DNA from: Umezawaea tangerina
Lineage (GTDB): Bacteria > Actinomycetota > Actinomycetes > Mycobacteriales > Pseudonocardiaceae
Reading direction: 5' to 3'
NCBI RefSeq assembly: GCF_003002815.1
Contig: NZ_PVTF01000012.1
Location: 186,001 to 250,000 of the forward strand
DNA length: 64,000 bases
Each line of letters begins with the position of its first letter. Position 1 is the stretch's first letter. The notes below the pieces were generated by a model that saw only the letters and a program-made list of their open reading frames with translations, was not told where the DNA came from and made no database searches. The position numbers and the translations under genes are program-made. Of the stretch, positions 1-9,471 are shown piece after piece.

Positions 1-1
1 G

Positions 2-820
2 GTGGTCGGCGAGCTGTCCGGGTACGGCGAGGACGGGCCCTACGGCGGGCGGAAGGCGTTCGACGCGCTGATCCAGTCCGAGGCGGGGCTGGTGGAGCTG
101 ACCGGCGACGGCGACGTGACCGCGCGGGCCGGGATCTCGGTCGCGGACATCGCCGCCGGGGTCCAGCTGCACTCCGCCGTGCTGGCGGCGCTGCTCGCCA
201 AGGCGCGCACCGGGCAGGGCGCCACGTTGCGCCTGAGCCTCTTCGAGGCGCTGGCGGAGTGGATGCACCAGCCGATGCTCTACGCGGCCGGTACGGGGGC
301 CGCGGCGCCCCGCAGCGGGGCCCATCACCCGAGCATCGCGCCCTACGGGCCGTTCCCCTGCCGGGACGGCGCGGTGCACCTGGCCGTGCAGAACGACCCG
401 CAGTGGCGGCGGCTGTGCGCCGAGGTCCTCGACCGCGCCGCGCTGGCCGACGACCCGCGCTTCGGCACGGTCGCCGACCGGGTGCGGCACCGCGCGGAGC
501 TGCACGCCGAGCTCGACTTCCGCACGTGGGCCGCCGCGGACCTGCTGGCCGCCCTCGACGCCGCCGACGTGCCCGCTGCCCGCACGCGCGCCGTCACGGA
601 GCTGCTCGACCACCCGCAGCTCGTGGCGCGTGACCGACGTCACGACGTGGCCGTCCCCGGCGGGTCCGCGGTCATGCTTCGGCCGCCCGTCGACTCCGAC
701 ACCTGGGGCTGGACGCCCGGCGCCGTCCCCGCGCGGGGTGAACACACTGAGCACGTACTGCGCACGCTCGGCTACACAGCGGAGGAGATCGCCGCCTTCC
801 GGGACGATTCCCCGCGCTGA
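2..820 (+). CDS. CaiB/BaiF family CoA-transferase, 5'-truncated by window edge
   Basis: The visible 272 residues are the C-terminal two thirds of a class III (CaiB/BaiF) CoA-transferase, which moves CoA between carboxylic acids. The start of the read (GELSGYGEDGPYGG, then KAFDALIQSEAGL) matches the conserved segment following the CoA-binding part of the large domain. The segment around residues 115-135 (PYGPFPCRDGAVHLAVQNDPQW) is also typical of the family. Full members have about 380-400 residues, so roughly 110-130 residues and the catalytic Asp lie upstream of the window. The first GTG at base 2 is probably not the true start. The acyl substrate cannot be told from this fragment. It is followed closely by a Tat-type hydrolase on the same strand. 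Confidence 0.85.
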   Translation: MVGELSGYGEDGPYGGRKAFDALIQSEAGLVELTGDGDVTARAGISVADIAAGVQLHSAVLAALLAKARTGQGATLRLSLFEALAEWMHQPMLYAAGTGAAAPRSGAHHPSIAPYGPFPCRDGAVHLAVQNDPQWRRLCAEVLDRAALADDPRFGTVADRVRHRAELHAELDFRTWAAADLLAALDAADVPAARTRAVTELLDHPQLVARDRRHDVAVPGGSAVMLRPPVDSDTWGWTPGAVPARGEHTEHVLRTLGYTAEEIAAFRDDSPR

Positions 821-888
821 GGAAGAACTGGGGTGTGAAACGGCGCCCGACCAGCGCACGATGTGTGGTGCGGAGGTATCGGGGGACC

Positions 889-1800
889 ATGGAAGAGCGG
901 ACACGGCGCACGGGTGTGCCCAGGCGGACGGTGCTGTCGGCACTCGGCGCCGCGGGCGTGACGGCGGCCGGACTCGGGCTGACGCTCAACGGCTCGGCGC
1001 CGCTGGGCGAGGCGCTGCGGCTGGCGGTCGGCATCGCCGGGCCCAAGCCCGCGGGCAAGCGCGCCGTCGTGCGCGTGGACCGGGTGCACTCGACGGCCAG
1101 GGGCCGCGACGTGGACCTGCTGACCATCCTGCCGCCCGGCCCGACGCCGAAGAACCTGCCGATGTCGATCCTGCTGCACGGCCTGCACGGCAACGCCCGG
1201 TACGCCGCCGTCGGCGGCATGGTCGAGGTGTTCACCTCGGCCGTCGTCCGCGGCGCCGTGCCCCCGTTCGGGTTCGTGGCGGTCGACGGCGGCGACAACT
1301 ACTGGCACGAGAACATCCCCGGCGACGACCCGATGGCCATGCTGCTGGAGGAGGTGCCCCGCTGGCTCGTCGAACGCGGCCTCGGCGGCACCGGCGGCCT
1401 CCCGTTCGCCTGCACCGGCGTGTCCATGGGCGGCTTCGGCGCCCTGCTCTACGCCCGCCGCCGCGCCGAACGCCGCCGGCCGCTCCAGGCCGTCGCCACG
1501 ATCGCGCCCGGCCTGCTCACGTCGTGGCCGGAGATGGCGAAGCGCAAGGCGTTCGCCAACGCCGAGCAGTGGGCCTCCCTCGACCCGCTCAAGCACCTCC
1601 CCGACCTGGGTGACACGCCCATCGGGGTGTGGATCGGCGACAAGGACCGGTTCATCGTCGGCACGCGGCAGTTCATCAAGGAGAAGCACCCGGTCGTCGG
1701 CTCGATCGGCCCCGGCGGCCACGACGACCGCTTCTTCCGCCGCGCCGTGCCGGACGTGATCAGGTTCGTGGGGAAACGGGTGCCCAAGTCGGGCGTCTGA
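889..1800 (+). CDS. Secreted alpha/beta-hydrolase (esterase D-like), Tat-type leader
   Basis: The 303-residue protein begins with a twin-arginine type leader: PRRTVLSALGAAG near residue 10, then a hydrophobic stretch. An esterase-D/PHB-depolymerase-like alpha/beta-hydrolase fold follows. The oxyanion segment is LLHGLHGNARY, the nucleophile elbow is GVSMGGFGALLYARR, and a late GGHDDRFFRRA region supplies the probable catalytic His. The ATG at 889 has GGAGG at 872-876 and starts just before the Tat motif, so it is preferred to a longer reading from 835. The likely role is an exported serine esterase of unknown substrate. It may be cotranscribed with the CoA-transferase, the gap being 68 bp. Confidence 0.8.
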   Translation: MEERTRRTGVPRRTVLSALGAAGVTAAGLGLTLNGSAPLGEALRLAVGIAGPKPAGKRAVVRVDRVHSTARGRDVDLLTILPPGPTPKNLPMSILLHGLHGNARYAAVGGMVEVFTSAVVRGAVPPFGFVAVDGGDNYWHENIPGDDPMAMLLEEVPRWLVERGLGGTGGLPFACTGVSMGGFGALLYARRRAERRRPLQAVATIAPGLLTSWPEMAKRKAFANAEQWASLDPLKHLPDLGDTPIGVWIGDKDRFIVGTRQFIKEKHPVVGSIGPGGHDDRFFRRAVPDVIRFVGKRVPKSGV

Positions 1801-1825
1801 AGACCGCCGGGGTGGCCCGAAGGGG

Positions 1826-2410
1826 TCAGCGCGGCGTGAGCGGCGTGCGGTCGCTGCGGACCCACTTCAGAACCGCGGGCCACGAGCCGTAGTCGCTGTC
1901 GGCGTTGAGGTGGCCGCCGCCGACGATGACGTCCAGGTCGACGCGGAGCGTCTCGGCGAGGAGCTTGGCCTCGGCGAGGGTGAGGTTCGGGTCGCCCTCG
2001 CCCGCCACGAGGCGGGTGGTGACCGCGGCCCGGCGCAGCGCCGCCGGGTCCTGCGGGGGCGGCATGAACGTGGTGACGAGCGGTTCCACGTGGTCCGGGC
2101 GGGGCGGGGCCACCAGGAGGACGCGGTCCACGCGCAGCGCGGGGTCGTCGAAGGTGTCGGCGTGGTGCAGCCACAGCAGGCACCCGAGCGAGTGGGCGAC
2201 AACGACACGTTCACCCGTACTGGGGGCGGCCATCAGGTGGGTGCGGAGTTCCGCGAGCCACACGTCGAGGGTCGGGCGGTCCGGGTCGCCGAACACGGGC
2301 ATGTCCACCTGGGCACCGTGGTGGGCGAGTTCGCCCGCCAGCCAGTTCTGCCAGTGGGCCGGGCCGGAGCCGTTGAGGCCGTGCAGCAAGAGGACGTAGG
2401 GCAGTGACAC
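1826..2410 (-). CDS. RBBP9/YdeN-family serine hydrolase
   Basis: This 194-residue protein is a compact alpha/beta-hydrolase of the RBBP9/YdeN family. It has the N-terminal LLLHGLNGSGPAHWQNW motif (oxyanion loop with the typical HWQ segment), the nucleophile elbow VVAHSLGCLLWLH (Ser around residue 73), and a C-terminal GGGHLNADSDYG that gives the catalytic His. Length and motif order fit the family, whose members are cytoplasmic hydrolases of unclear natural substrate. It converges with the hydrolase ending at 1800 and lies downstream of clpX on the same strand, separated by a hairpin. Confidence 0.85.
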   Translation of the reverse strand: MSLPYVLLLHGLNGSGPAHWQNWLAGELAHHGAQVDMPVFGDPDRPTLDVWLAELRTHLMAAPSTGERVVVAHSLGCLLWLHHADTFDDPALRVDRVLLVAPPRPDHVEPLVTTFMPPPQDPAALRRAAVTTRLVAGEGDPNLTLAEAKLLAETLRVDLDVIVGGGHLNADSDYGSWPAVLKWVRSDRTPLTPR

Positions 2411-2433
2411 GACGGACCTCCGGAAAAACGAGC

Positions 2434-2461
2434 GGGCGCACCCCGTGACCGGGGTGCGCCC
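2434..2461 (-). terminator. Terminator after clpX
   Basis: An 11-bp GC-rich inverted repeat (GGGCGCACCCC and its complement) with a short loop, followed on the minus strand by GCTCGTTTTT. This is a canonical intrinsic terminator placed 16 bp past the clpX stop and before the next minus-strand gene. Confidence 0.8.
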
Positions 2462-2476
2462 ATCCGCTTCGTGTTC

Positions 2477-3757
2477 TTAAGCCGACTTCTCGCGACGTTC
2501 GCGCCTGCTCGGCTGGCGGGCGACGATCGTCGGGTTCACGTTCTCCTTGACCGTCTGCTCCGTGATGACGACCTTGGCGACGTCGGTGCGGCTCGGGATG
2601 TCGTACATCACGGGGAGCAGCACCTCCTCCATGATCGCCCGGAGCCCACGGGCACCGGTGCCGCGCAGGATCGCCTGGTCGGCGACGGCCTCCATGGCGG
2701 TCTTGGTGAACTCGAGCTCGACGCCGTCCATCTCGAAGAGCTTCTGGTACTGCTTGACCAGCGCGTTCTTCGGTTCGGTGAGGATCTTGACCAGGGACGG
2801 CTTGTCCAGGTTCGTGACGCTCGCGACCATCGGGAGACGGCCGATGAACTCCGGGATGAGGCCGAACTTGATCAGGTCCTCGGGCATCGAGTCGGCGAAG
2901 TAGTCCGCCGCGTCGACCTCGGCCTTGGTGCGCACCTCGGCGCCGAAGCCGAGCCCGCGCTTGCCCACGCGGTCCTGGATGATCTTCTCCAGGCCCGCGA
3001 AGGCGCCTGCCACGATGAACAGCACGTTCGTCGTGTCGATCTGGATGAACTCCTGGTGCGGGTGCTTGCGGCCGCCCTGCGGGGGCACGGAGGCCGTGGT
3101 CCCCTCCAGTATCTTCAGCAGCGCCTGCTGGACGCCCTCACCGGACACATCACGGGTGATGGACGGGTTTTCACTCTTCCGGGCGATCTTGTCGACCTCA
3201 TCGATGTAGATGATGCCGGTCTCGGCGCGCTTGACGTCGTAGTCGGCCGCCTGGATGAGCTTGAGCAGGATGTTCTCGACGTCCTCGCCGACGTAGCCCG
3301 CCTCGGTGAGCGCGGTCGCGTCGGCGATGGCGAAGGGAACGTTCAGCATCTTCGCCAGGGTCTGGGCGAGGTAGGTCTTGCCGCACCCCGTCGGCCCGAG
3401 CATCAGGATGTTCGACTTCGCCAGCTCGACGCCGTCGTCCCTGCCCTCGCGCCCCCGATCACCCGCTTGGATGCGCTTGTAGTGGTTGTAGACCGCCACC
3501 GCGAGAGTCCGCTTCGCCTCGCTCTGACCGATGACGTACTGGTCGAGGAACTCGTGGATCTCAGACGGCTTCGGCAACTCATCGAGCTTGACGTCGCCCG
3601 CTTCCGCGAGCTCCTCCTCGATGATCTCGTTGCAGAGGTCGATGCACTCATCGCAGATGTAAACGCCGGGGCCAGCGATGAGTTTCTTCACCTGCTTCTG
3701 GCTCTTTCCGCAGAAAGAACACTTCAGCAGGTCGCCGCCGTCACCGATACGCGCCAT
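2477..3757 (-). CDS. clpX: ATP-dependent Clp protease ATP-binding subunit ClpX
   Basis: ClpX is the hexameric AAA+ unfoldase that feeds substrates to the ClpP1P2 peptidase. Visible features are the N-terminal zinc-binding domain (Cys13, Cys16, Cys35, Cys38), Walker A GPTGCGKT at 121-128, the pore-loop GYVGED, Walker [10 protein letters not shown], and the sensor 2/GAR motif [13 protein letters not shown] near the C-terminus. The GLGF segment resembles the loop that docks on ClpP. At 426 residues the length is normal. ATG at 3757 starts the conserved [13 protein letters not shown]; the upstream in-frame GTG would add ten unconserved residues. The gene lies downstream of clpP1-clpP2 on the same strand, 191 bp away, so it may have its own promoter. 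Confidence 0.98.
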   Translation of the reverse strand: MARIGDGGDLLKCSFCGKSQKQVKKLIAGPGVYICDECIDLCNEIIEEELAEAGDVKLDELPKPSEIHEFLDQYVIGQSEAKRTLAVAVYNHYKRIQAGDRGREGRDDGVELAKSNILMLGPTGCGKTYLAQTLAKMLNVPFAIADATALTEAGYVGEDVENILLKLIQAADYDVKRAETGIIYIDEVDKIARKSENPSITRDVSGEGVQQALLKILEGTTASVPPQGGRKHPHQEFIQIDTTNVLFIVAGAFAGLEKIIQDRVGKRGLGFGAEVRTKAEVDAADYFADSMPEDLIKFGLIPEFIGRLPMVASVTNLDKPSLVKILTEPKNALVKQYQKLFEMDGVELEFTKTAMEAVADQAILRGTGARGLRAIMEEVLLPVMYDIPSRTDVAKVVITEQTVKENVNPTIVARQPSRRERREKSA

Positions 3758-3948
3758 GACCGCTGACCTCTGTCCCCTCCGGCGCACACCTGATGTGCGG
3801 CGCCTGATCGTGTGGCGGAAGCCCGTTGGACACGAGTTCCACCCATTCCTCTCGACGGTACCTGGCCAACCCGTCCGAGCGGGAGGACCAGCGTCCCCCG
3901 GACCCGCCGAACCAACCGGTAGGCCCGGTCAGCTCGGCGTGTCGGGCG

Positions 3949-4578
3949 TCACTTCTTGCCCGAGAGCTTCCGGTAGGGCAGCACGGCGTCCACGATGCCG
4001 TACTCCTTGGCCGCGTCGGCCGTCAGGATCTTGTCGCGCTCGACGTCCAGCCGGACCTGCTCCGGGGAGCGGCCGGTGTGGTGCGCCAGCGTGGTCTCCA
4101 TCAGGCGGCGGACGCGCTGGATCTCGTTGGACTGGATCTCCAGGTCCGACACCTGACCGTAGACGCCCTCGGTGGACGGCTGGTGGATCAGGATCCGGGC
4201 GTTCGGCAGCGCGTGCCGCTTGCCGGGGGTGCCCGCGGCGAGCAGGACGGCGGCGGCCGAGGCGGCCTGGCCGAGGCAGTAGGTCTGGATGTCCGGGCGG
4301 ACGAACTGCATCGTGTCGTAGATCGCCATCAGCGAGGTGAACGAGCCGCCGGGCGAGTTGATGTAGAGCAGGATGTCGCGGTCGGGGTCGTCCGACTCGA
4401 GGCACAGCAGCTGCGCCATGACGTCGTTCGCCGAGGCGTCGTCGACCTGCACGCCGAGGAAGATGATGCGTTCCTCGAACAGCTTGTTGTAGGGGTTGGA
4501 CTCCTTGACCCCGTAGCTGGTGCGCTCGACGAACGACGGCAGCACGTACCGGGACTGAGGCGCGTAGGACTGGTCCAC
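3949..4578 (-). CDS. clpP2: ATP-dependent Clp protease proteolytic subunit (ClpP2 type)
   Basis: This 209-residue serine peptidase is one of the two ClpP paralogues of actinobacteria, which form a mixed ClpP1P2 tetradecamer with ClpX or ClpC. The catalytic triad is visible: Ser in [14 protein letters not shown], His in RILIHQPS, Asp in [15 protein letters not shown]. The SxA(A) context around the serine and the N-terminal [15 protein letters not shown] propeptide-like stretch are typical of ClpP2. It follows clpP1 after 26 bp with an AGGAGAG ribosome site, so the two are cotranscribed. The order matches Rv2460c-Rv2461c in M. tuberculosis. Confidence 0.97.
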   Translation of the reverse strand: MDQSYAPQSRYVLPSFVERTSYGVKESNPYNKLFEERIIFLGVQVDDASANDVMAQLLCLESDDPDRDILLYINSPGGSFTSLMAIYDTMQFVRPDIQTYCLGQAASAAAVLLAAGTPGKRHALPNARILIHQPSTEGVYGQVSDLEIQSNEIQRVRRLMETTLAHHTGRSPEQVRLDVERDKILTADAAKEYGIVDAVLPYRKLSGKK

Positions 4579-4604
4579 TTGATCTCTCCTGGGTTGTGCC
4601 GCGG

Positions 4605-5213
4605 TCAGGCGTTCGAGACGCGGGTGGGGCGGGTGATCACCTTGTCGACGAAGCCGTACTCCAGCGCCTCGGCCGCGGTGAACCAGCGGTCGCGGTCCGA
4701 GTCGGCGATGATCCGGTCCACCGGCTGACCGGTGTGCTCGGCGATGAGCTCCGCCATCTCCTGCTTCGTGCGGGTCAGCATGTCCGCCTGGATCGCGATG
4801 TCGGCCGCCGTGCCGCCGACGCCCGCGGAGGGCTGGTGCATGAGGATCCGCGCGTGCGGGAGGGCCGAGCGCTTGCCGGGCGTGCCCGCGGAGAGCAGGA
4901 ACTGGCCCATGGAGGCCGCGAGGCCCATGGCGACCGTGGCGACGTCCGGCTCGATGAGCTGCATCGTGTCGAAGATGGCCATGCCCGCGGTGACCGAGCC
5001 GCCGGGCGAGTTGATGTAGAGCGTGATGTCCTTGTCGGGGTCTTCGGCGGCGAGCAGGAGGAGCTGCGCGGTGATCTGGTTGGCGATGCCCTCTTCGACC
5101 TGGGAACCCAACACGATGATCCGCTCTCGGAGCAGCCGCTCGTAGACCGAGTCGTTGAGGTTCATCCCCGCGGACGACCGCATCTCGGGCGTCGGGAAGG
5201 AGTGCTGCGTCAC
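4605..5213 (-). CDS. clpP1: ATP-dependent Clp protease proteolytic subunit (ClpP1 type)
   Basis: First gene of the clpP1P2 pair, 202 residues. The triad is Ser in [14 protein letters not shown], His in [10 protein letters not shown] and Asp in [16 protein letters not shown]. The [23 protein letters not shown] start of the mature domain is conserved; a short N-terminal propeptide (about 15 residues) is expected to be removed. The promoter should lie in the 146 bp between this start and the trigger factor stop. I looked there for a ClgR-type operator and could not identify one with confidence. Confidence 0.97.
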   Translation of the reverse strand: MTQHSFPTPEMRSSAGMNLNDSVYERLLRERIIVLGSQVEEGIANQITAQLLLLAAEDPDKDITLYINSPGGSVTAGMAIFDTMQLIEPDVATVAMGLAASMGQFLLSAGTPGKRSALPHARILMHQPSAGVGGTAADIAIQADMLTRTKQEMAELIAEHTGQPVDRIIADSDRDRWFTAAEALEYGFVDKVITRPTRVSNA

Positions 5214-5313
5214 GTCTGCCTGCCTTACTCCAGGAGGAACGGGGAGGACTGCTCCGCCGTGGCTTGACTCTGATCCGGTCCGACCGGATTCCCTACAAGT
5301 GACCTTAACGAAG

Positions 5314-5345
5314 GCGGGCGGCGTCGACTTCCCGACACCGCCCGC
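5314..5345 (-). terminator. Terminator downstream of tig
   Basis: A 13-bp inverted repeat (GCGGGCGGCGTCG with one mismatch in the other arm) lies 15 bp past the trigger factor stop codon on the minus strand. It has no clear T run. It would separate tig transcription from the clpP1P2 unit that begins just downstream. Confidence 0.55.
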
Positions 5346-5359
5346 GTTCGCTCAGGGCT

Positions 5360-6718
5360 TTACTGCTCGACGGATTCCTCAGTGGAGTCGTCCGACTTGG
5401 ACTCGCCGAACAGCTCGTCCAGGTCCAGCGCGTTGCCGGTGGCGTCGGTCACGGTGGCCCCGCGGACCACGGACGCGAGCGCCTTGCCGCGGCGGACGTC
5501 GGCGAAGATCGCGCCGAGCTGGCCGGACTGCTGCGCGCGCTTGACGTACTCGTCCGGGCTGATGCCGAACCGCTGCGCCTGGTAGATGATCCGCTCGGTG
5601 AGCTCGCCGTCGGTGACGCTGATCTCCTCGGCGTCGGCGATCGAGTCGAGCACCAGCTGCGTCTTCACGGCCTGCTCGGCCGCGGTGCGCACCTCGGTGT
5701 CGAACTCCTCCTGCGTCTGGCCCTGCTCGGTCAGCCACTCGGCGAAGCGGGCCTCGTCGTGGTCGAACGAGTGCACGGCGTCGTGCTTGCGCGCGTCGAC
5801 CTCGCCCTGGACGACGGCCTCGGGCAGCGGGACCTCGACGGTCGCCAGCAGCGCCTCGAGGACCTTGTCGCGGGCCTCGACGCCCTGCTGCATCTTCTTC
5901 ACGCGGCCGAGCCTGGTGCGCAGGTCGCCCTTCAGCTCGTCCAGCGTGTCGAACTCGCTGGCCAGCTGGGCGAACTCGTCGTCCAGCTCGGGGAGCTGGC
6001 GCTCCTTGACGCTGTTGAGCACGACGCTGACCTCGGCCTCGCGGCCGGAGTGCTCGCCCGCGACCAGCGTGGTGGTGAACGTCTTGGTCTCGCCCTCGGA
6101 CGCGCCGACCAGGGCGTCGTCGATGCCCTCGACGAGCTGGCCGGAGCCGATCTCGTAGGACAGGCCGGAGGTCTTGGCCTCCTCGACCTCCTCGCCGTCC
6201 ACGGTCGCGGACAGGTCGACGACGACGAAGTCGCCCTCGGCCGCCTCGCGCTTGACGCCGGTCAGGGTGCCGAAGCGGGCGCGGAGCTCGTCGAGCTGGG
6301 TGTCGACGTCGGACTCCTCGACCTCCTGGTCCTCGACGCTCACGGACAGCTCGCCGAACGCGGGCACGGTGATCTCGGGACGGATGTCGACCTCGGCGCT
6401 GAACGCGAGGGAGTCGCCGTCGGCGATGTTCGTGACCTCGAACTCGGGGCGGCCGAGGGTGCGCACCTCACCGCTGTTCACGGCCTCGAGGTACTTGGCC
6501 GGGATGGCCTCCTGGACGACCTCGTCCAGTACGGCGCCGCGGCCGATGCGGCTCTCCAGAACGCGTGCGGGTGCCTTGCCAGGACGGAAGCCGGGGATGC
6601 GCACCTGCTTGGCAAGCTTGCGGTAAGCGCGGTCGAAGTCCGGCTTGAGCTCGTCGAACGGCACCTCGACGTTGATCCGGACCCGCGTCGGGCTCAGGTG
6701 CTCGACGGTGCTCTTCAA
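5360..6718 (-). CDS. tig: Trigger factor, ribosome-associated chaperone
   Basis: A 452-residue trigger factor: N-terminal ribosome-binding domain with the signature PGFRPGKAP, a central FKBP-type peptidyl-prolyl isomerase domain ([19 protein letters not shown] onward), and a C-terminal SurA-like helical chaperone domain ending in an acidic tail. It binds nascent chains at the ribosome exit. The start is a TTG at 6718 (product begins [15 protein letters not shown]), preceded by GAGGAG at a good distance. The longer open frame to 6856 is unconserved. Its position upstream of clpP1P2 is conserved widely in bacteria, although the hairpin between them suggests separate transcripts. Confidence 0.97.
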   Translation of the reverse strand: MKSTVEHLSPTRVRINVEVPFDELKPDFDRAYRKLAKQVRIPGFRPGKAPARVLESRIGRGAVLDEVVQEAIPAKYLEAVNSGEVRTLGRPEFEVTNIADGDSLAFSAEVDIRPEITVPAFGELSVSVEDQEVEESDVDTQLDELRARFGTLTGVKREAAEGDFVVVDLSATVDGEEVEEAKTSGLSYEIGSGQLVEGIDDALVGASEGETKTFTTTLVAGEHSGREAEVSVVLNSVKERQLPELDDEFAQLASEFDTLDELKGDLRTRLGRVKKMQQGVEARDKVLEALLATVEVPLPEAVVQGEVDARKHDAVHSFDHDEARFAEWLTEQGQTQEEFDTEVRTAAEQAVKTQLVLDSIADAEEISVTDGELTERIIYQAQRFGISPDEYVKRAQQSGQLGAIFADVRRGKALASVVRGATVTDATGNALDLDELFGESKSDDSTEESVEQ

Positions 6719-6901
6719 CGTGGTCTCCTCGTAACGAACATGACGTGCGGAACACCCCGAAACACCACGACAGGCGCCGGGATTCCGGTCGAGTCTAGGT
6801 GAGTCGTCAGGTCGGCCGGGCCGCCGGGGGTGGGCTGGCCCCCTACCCGGCCGCACGTCCAGGCCTTACCGTGAGGGGTCTAGACCAATGTGAGGTGGCG
6901 G

Positions 6902-7468
6902 ATGGCACTGCGCGCGATCACCGCGGCGTCGACCGGACTGCTCCTGCTGGCGGCGTGCGCGTCCGCCGACCCGCCCGCCGACCCGCACGCGGGCCACCAC
7001 CCCACCTCCTCCGCGGTCGCGGGTCCGGCGGGCCCGTTCACGACCCTGGACGAGGTCGTCCGGTGGACGCGGGCCGCCAGCGGCCAGTGCGCCGACGCCA
7101 GGACCGCGACGATGCCGGAGCTCACCTCCTACCTCGGCGCGGACCGGGCGCGGCTGTACGAGCCGTTCATCGCCGAGTGGGCGACCTGCTCCGTGCCGCC
7201 GTTCAGCAAGGTCGGCCTCGTGCTGTTCAAGCCCGACGGCGTGCGGGCGCTGCAGGAGTCCTGGAAGCGCGGCCTGGCCGACGGGACGCTCACCGAGAAC
7301 CCCGACTTCGGCTTCGGCGACGGCTTCGCGCTCACGTCCGAGGAGCTGGGCACCGACGACCTGGGGCTGCGGCACCTCTGGTGCAAGCCGGTTCCCGGCA
7401 CCGACGCCGAGCAGGAGCCCGCGGGCGTCGACGGGTGCGTGTTCGCGAGGACGAAGGGGCACCACTGA
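6902..7468 (+). CDS. Putative lipoprotein
   Basis: 188 residues with a classic lipoprotein signal: basic start, hydrophobic core, and lipobox LLLAAC about 18 residues in, so the mature protein starts at that Cys and is membrane-anchored outside the cell. The rest has three further cysteines (GQCADAR, EWATCSVPP, LWCKPV...DGCVF), which may form disulfides, and no recognisable enzymatic motif. ATG 6902 is chosen because AGGTGG precedes it; a GTG at 6890 is in frame. A TAGACC hexamer at 6881-6886 could be the -10 element. Divergent from tig. Function unknown. Confidence 0.7.
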   Translation: MALRAITAASTGLLLLAACASADPPADPHAGHHPTSSAVAGPAGPFTTLDEVVRWTRAASGQCADARTATMPELTSYLGADRARLYEPFIAEWATCSVPPFSKVGLVLFKPDGVRALQESWKRGLADGTLTENPDFGFGDGFALTSEELGTDDLGLRHLWCKPVPGTDAEQEPAGVDGCVFARTKGHH

Positions 7469-8391
7469 CGGCCCCTCCGGGCCACCACCGCGGATCGGAC
7501 CCGCGATCCGGAGGAACCGTCCGGCTCCCCGCGGCGTCGGAACGTGAGCCGCGGCGTCCGAACGAGGCGCTGGGCCACCAGGGGGTACCACCGGCACCTA
7601 GCAGGGTCAGCGGAGTCACCCGTGGGAGCGCTTGCCCCGGTCGCGGCAGGTGCGGGCGATGGCACCCGTGCGACCGCCCGGCCTATTCGGCACTAGCCGG
7701 TTCAGCAGCACATTAGGCCATTCGAGTGGCAAACACATCTGATGACTCTCCGAAGCCATACAACAAGTGCATGGGTTACCTAAGGTTGCCGTCGTAACAC
7801 GAGTGCCGCAGTCGGACTCACCGACCGCAACGAGAACCAAGGGGGGTTACGCACAACGAGTGAATAGAGGCCAACCGGAGTAGCGCCTCACGGAAAACTT
7901 TCACTTGTTGAGATGACTCCACTCGCCGTAGTCCATTCGTGTGCAGGTCAGGTAGCGTGACGCGCGAGCCTGGGCCCACCTTGCTCACCCAAAGAAAGTT
8001 GCCGGACGTTCTGGGGGGAACCAGAGGCGGACGCAACCGGTAACGGGACGCAAGAAACGAGCGAGACAATGTCATCGAGCTTTTCAACCACCTACCAGAC
8101 AAGGTGTCGATGACCCGATGAGATCCATTCCGCCGCTGCCCCCGACCGACGACCGGCCGTTGTCCGCAGGCACCACCCGCGTCTCCCGGCGCGGAGCAGG
8201 CCTGGTTCCGACATGGCTCTACCTGTTCCCTCCGGTACCCAGCACGGTTGCCCGGCGATGTTGACGGTTCAACCGGCCTGACTGCACACCTACCCGCAGC
8301 CAGGTCGACGACCGCCAACGCACCGGACCCCACGACGCCGTCCTACCCCGGCGTTCGTGGATCACTCTTTTACGCACCGTTGGGGAGCTCC
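7469..8391 (+). other. Long non-coding stretch before the LysR gene
   Basis: About 920 bp without a convincing gene. It starts with a small hairpin (7491-7510) that could end the lipoprotein transcript, and a near-perfect 15-bp tandem repeat (CGCGGCGTCGGAACG-like) around 7537-7568. From about 7690 the base composition drops clearly below the neighbourhood. Two short minus-strand open frames here have no ribosome sites or normal codon use. The region presumably holds the promoter and a long leader of the LysR gene, and possibly a small RNA, but no known RNA family is recognised. Confidence 0.5.
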
Positions 8392-9297
8392 ATGGAGACG
8401 CGTCAGCTTTTGGCGTTCACAACTGTGGTTCAAACGGGAAGTTTCACGAAGGCCGCCGCCACTCTGAATTGCTCGCAGCCCACGATCACTACCCGTATCA
8501 AGGCACTCGAGGAGACCCTCGGGGTGTCGTTGTTCCGACGACTTCCCCGTGGCATCCAGATGACGTCCGCGGGCGTTGAGCTACTGCCCTTCGCACGCAA
8601 CATCATCACCCTTACCGACAAGGCCAGAAAAGCCATCACGATGAACGGCGAGCCGCACGGCAAGCTGGTCATCGGCAGCGCACAGAGTCTGACCGACTAC
8701 CGGCTGTTACCACTCATCGAGTACATGTGCTGGCGCTATCCGAGCGTCCAGATCTCGCTGCACTCGAGGAACACGCAGTCGAACCTGTCGTCGGTCCGGG
8801 AAGGACGCCTCGACTGCGCGTTCTTCATCGGCCCGATCGAGCCCCGCGAGGGACTGGAGTCGACGGTGCTCTGCCCCGAACCGCTGGTCATGGTCAGCGG
8901 ACCGACGCACGCCCTCACCAGGCGGTCGGTGATCACCGAGGACGAGCTGCGCGGCAGCACGCTGGTCAGGGCCGAGAACGGCGCCAGCTACTACGAGCAG
9001 TTCGAACAGGCACTGGGGCTGCACGACACCGAGTCGAGGTCGCCGGTGCTGGCGCTCGACTCGATCGACGCCGCCAAGCGCGCGGTCGCCTCCGGCCTGG
9101 GGATCTCGCTGGTCCCCGAGGTCACGGTCGCCGCGGAGCTGGCGGACGGCAGGTTGCGCAGACTGCCCTGGGTGCCGCCGTTCCGGGTGTACACGCAGTT
9201 CGCGTGGCGCCAGGACAACTCGGGCAACCCCTCGGTGACCGCCCTGGTCTCCGCGGCCGCCCAGGTCGTCAGCGAACAGGTGGCCACCCCGGCCTGA
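8392..9297 (+). CDS. LysR family transcriptional regulator
   Basis: A 301-residue LysR-type regulator. The N-terminal winged helix-turn-helix covers about residues 1-60 (METRQLLAFTTVVQTGSFTKAA, then CSQPTITTRIKALEETLGVSLFRRLPRG). The periplasmic-binding-like effector domain follows from about residue 90. ATG 8392 is the family-typical start and has GGGGAG upstream. No divergent target gene is next to it; the threonine-synthase-like gene follows in the same direction 174 bp later and could be a target, but that is conjecture. The effector cannot be inferred. Confidence 0.92.
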   Translation: METRQLLAFTTVVQTGSFTKAAATLNCSQPTITTRIKALEETLGVSLFRRLPRGIQMTSAGVELLPFARNIITLTDKARKAITMNGEPHGKLVIGSAQSLTDYRLLPLIEYMCWRYPSVQISLHSRNTQSNLSSVREGRLDCAFFIGPIEPREGLESTVLCPEPLVMVSGPTHALTRRSVITEDELRGSTLVRAENGASYYEQFEQALGLHDTESRSPVLALDSIDAAKRAVASGLGISLVPEVTVAAELADGRLRRLPWVPPFRVYTQFAWRQDNSGNPSVTALVSAAAQVVSEQVATPA

Positions 9298-9471
9298 ATT
9301 GCGGGACCGTTCTTGGGCCTTCGGGCGCGAAAGCGCTCAAGAACGGTTCCGACGGGGTGACGCGGTGCCTCCTCCCCGCACCCCTCCGGTCCACGTGCGG
9401 ATTCCCGCGGACCGGGACCGGGCGATTCCGCCGGAGCACCGCCGCGGGTGATCCGTGGTTGGCTGGCGGTC

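Noticed and set aside
7750-7800. Iron-box-like sequence (GGTTACCTAAGGTTGCC)
   Set aside because: Too few matches to the IdeR/DmdR palindrome and no iron-related gene nearby.
7616-8333. Two minus-strand open frames (74 and 171 aa) before the LysR gene
   Set aside because: No ribosome sites, amino acid composition typical of random frames, no recognised domains.
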